Below, piece by piece: positions 62,935 through 64,000 of a stretch of 64,000 nucleotides of DNA. The DNA is taken from contig CM068585.1 in assembly GCA_035048485.1 (NCBI GenBank), positions 12,596,501-12,660,500 of the forward strand. The letters are read 5' to 3'. Under the pieces are notes generated by a model. It was not told where the DNA came from. It ran no database searches and was given only the letters and a program-made list of their open reading frames with translations. Position 1 is the first letter of the stretch, and the number at the start of each line of letters is the position of its first letter. Made by a program: the position numbers and the translations under genes. This DNA is from Pteria penguin (Eukaryota > Mollusca > Bivalvia > Pterioida > Pteriidae).

Positions 62935-63111
62935 GGGGGCAGGCTTGGTGTAGTGGTTAAGCGCTTGGCTTGCGGCGCCGACGATCCGGGTTCGATTCCC
63001 GGGTTGCGCCACTATGTTTAAGAGGTTGGTAACCTCCTGCTTCCATGTCGCGATATAACTGAAATATTGTTGAAAGCGACGTAAAACACCAATCAACCAA
63101 CCAACCAACCA
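62935..63111 (+). mobile_element. tRNA-derived SINE with perfect 12-bp target duplication
   Basis: A-box TGGTGTAGTGG, B-box GGTTCGATTCC, then CTGAAATATTGTTGAAAGCG and ACGTAAAACACCAATCAACC with a CAACCAACC tail. Flanked by ACAGCATGTTCG at 62923-62934 and 63112-63123, identical, so the insertion is recent. The 3' domain resembles the conserved tail domain shared by many molluscan SINEs. Confidence 0.92.
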
Positions 63112-63123
63112 ACAGCATGTTCG

Positions 63124-64000
63124 ACACTCTGTCATAGCCTTAACCGTACAACTGCGACGTAGCAGGCGTTCCGTGTCGCATTACCTAGTATTGGAGCGGC
63201 GGTACTTAAATCCGGTTAGTTCTTTGCACCTGCAACCTAATGGACGTGCCAAGCTGTGGTAACTAAGACCATTTGCGCTACAATTGCGACTATCTGCAGT
63301 TAATTACCCTGCGGAAACTCATCTTGTTTCATAAATATGTTTTACATCATTTTTCCCTTCAGTGTTTAATATATGCAGATGACTTTGTTCTTCTTTTAAC
63401 AAACAGCACTTCAACAAAAGCTTGATAAATTGCAGGCAGAAAGCTCTTGGTCTCAAAATTTACCTATCACAATTCTGTGATCGTACAAATATTTAGGAAT
63501 CCTTGTAGTGCATTTGGATCTGTCTCTGCTCATCAAGACTTTTTATTATATTTAGAGCGCTTATTATCAGTTAAGGAAAAGTTTGAGTCGTATGTCTTTA
63601 TGCTTTCTTGCTGTTTGGAGACAAGGTAACGCTCTCTCCTCCCTAACTTATCAATGGAATTGTTGTAAAGTCACATTTTATTACCTTTGTATTATGACTG
63701 ACTTTTATTTTTAAACATACTTTTTACTTTAACCTAACACATTTAAGGCCTTCTTAATTACCTCCAATATTCATGTCGTTCAATAGCTAACTCATATGAT
63801 TACCGTTTTGAAGTAGAAATTACATGTAATATCATGCAATATTAAGACAGTTCGCTCTATTTCTAAAATTGCTTTAATATGTGTTTTGTATGTCTGTATG
63901 TCCTTTGTGACATTATTTATAACTTCAAGACTGCAGGGACTTATTTTGGTCAATATACCATCTCTCACATACTAATTTAAACATGTAACTGATAATGGTA
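63124..64000. other. Intergenic, nothing recognised
   Basis: AT-rich. An open frame at 63447-63629 has no recognised family or splice support; it loosely resembles a decayed LINE product but the evidence is too thin to call. Confidence 0.35.

Overview
This window is eukaryotic, AT-rich, intron-rich DNA. It looks like a marine bivalve mollusc, although the species cannot be fixed from sequence alone. The grounds are long introns with canonical GT-AG junctions, tRNA-derived SINEs ending in AATCAATCA/CAACCAACC-type tails, and several copies of a repeat that starts AGCTCACCTGAGCC and ends GGGCCTCTTGTTT, which I associate from memory with bivalve genomes. No rRNA, organellar, bacterial or CRISPR feature was seen.

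Two multi-exon protein genes on the + strand account for essentially all convincing coding sequence. Gene 1 (1322-25338, 5' end outside the window) is spliced here from 11 exons with consistent phases, giving 523 residues. It encodes a partial CUB domain, three more CUB domains, one six-cysteine LDL-receptor class A module, one transmembrane helix and a short basic cytoplasmic tail: a type I cell-surface or receptor-like protein. Gene 2 (34605-59543) is spliced from 14 exons with consistent phases into 796 residues. It has about six Tudor-like/DUF4537-type barrels in two blocks, separated by a long arginine-serine (RS) tract and a lysine-rich probable coiled coil. It resembles the DUF4537 family (C11orf16 / VWA3B C-terminal type), and its function is unknown.

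The rest is dominated by repeats. About ten minisatellite arrays (units of 14, 28, 30-36, 33, 33, 39, 50, 51, 54, 65 and 93 bp) make up roughly a quarter of the window. Mobile elements include three long and several degraded copies of a hairpin-ended non-autonomous element, two TIR elements, four tRNA-derived SINE loci, a 5'-truncated LINE, a broken BED zinc-finger remnant of hAT type, and a short Penelope-like fragment.

The most unusual signal links the genes and the repeats. At least two arrays are amplified exon-intron junctions. In gene 1 a 50-bp unit containing the last ~20 nt of an exon plus its 5' splice site is repeated about 80 times, so the intron begins with ~80 consecutive donor-like CAG|GTAAG sites. 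In gene 2 a 39-bp unit is the last 13 codons of an exon (VITDYDDANQIIQ), repeated about 32 times with an open frame and a CAG|GT at every junction. A third array (65 bp, ~60 copies) starts just after another gene 2 donor. An intronic 14-bp array in gene 1 reads ATACTTACTG on the sense strand, close to the 5' end of U1 snRNA. Whether these 'splice-site satellites' affect splicing cannot be decided without RNA data.
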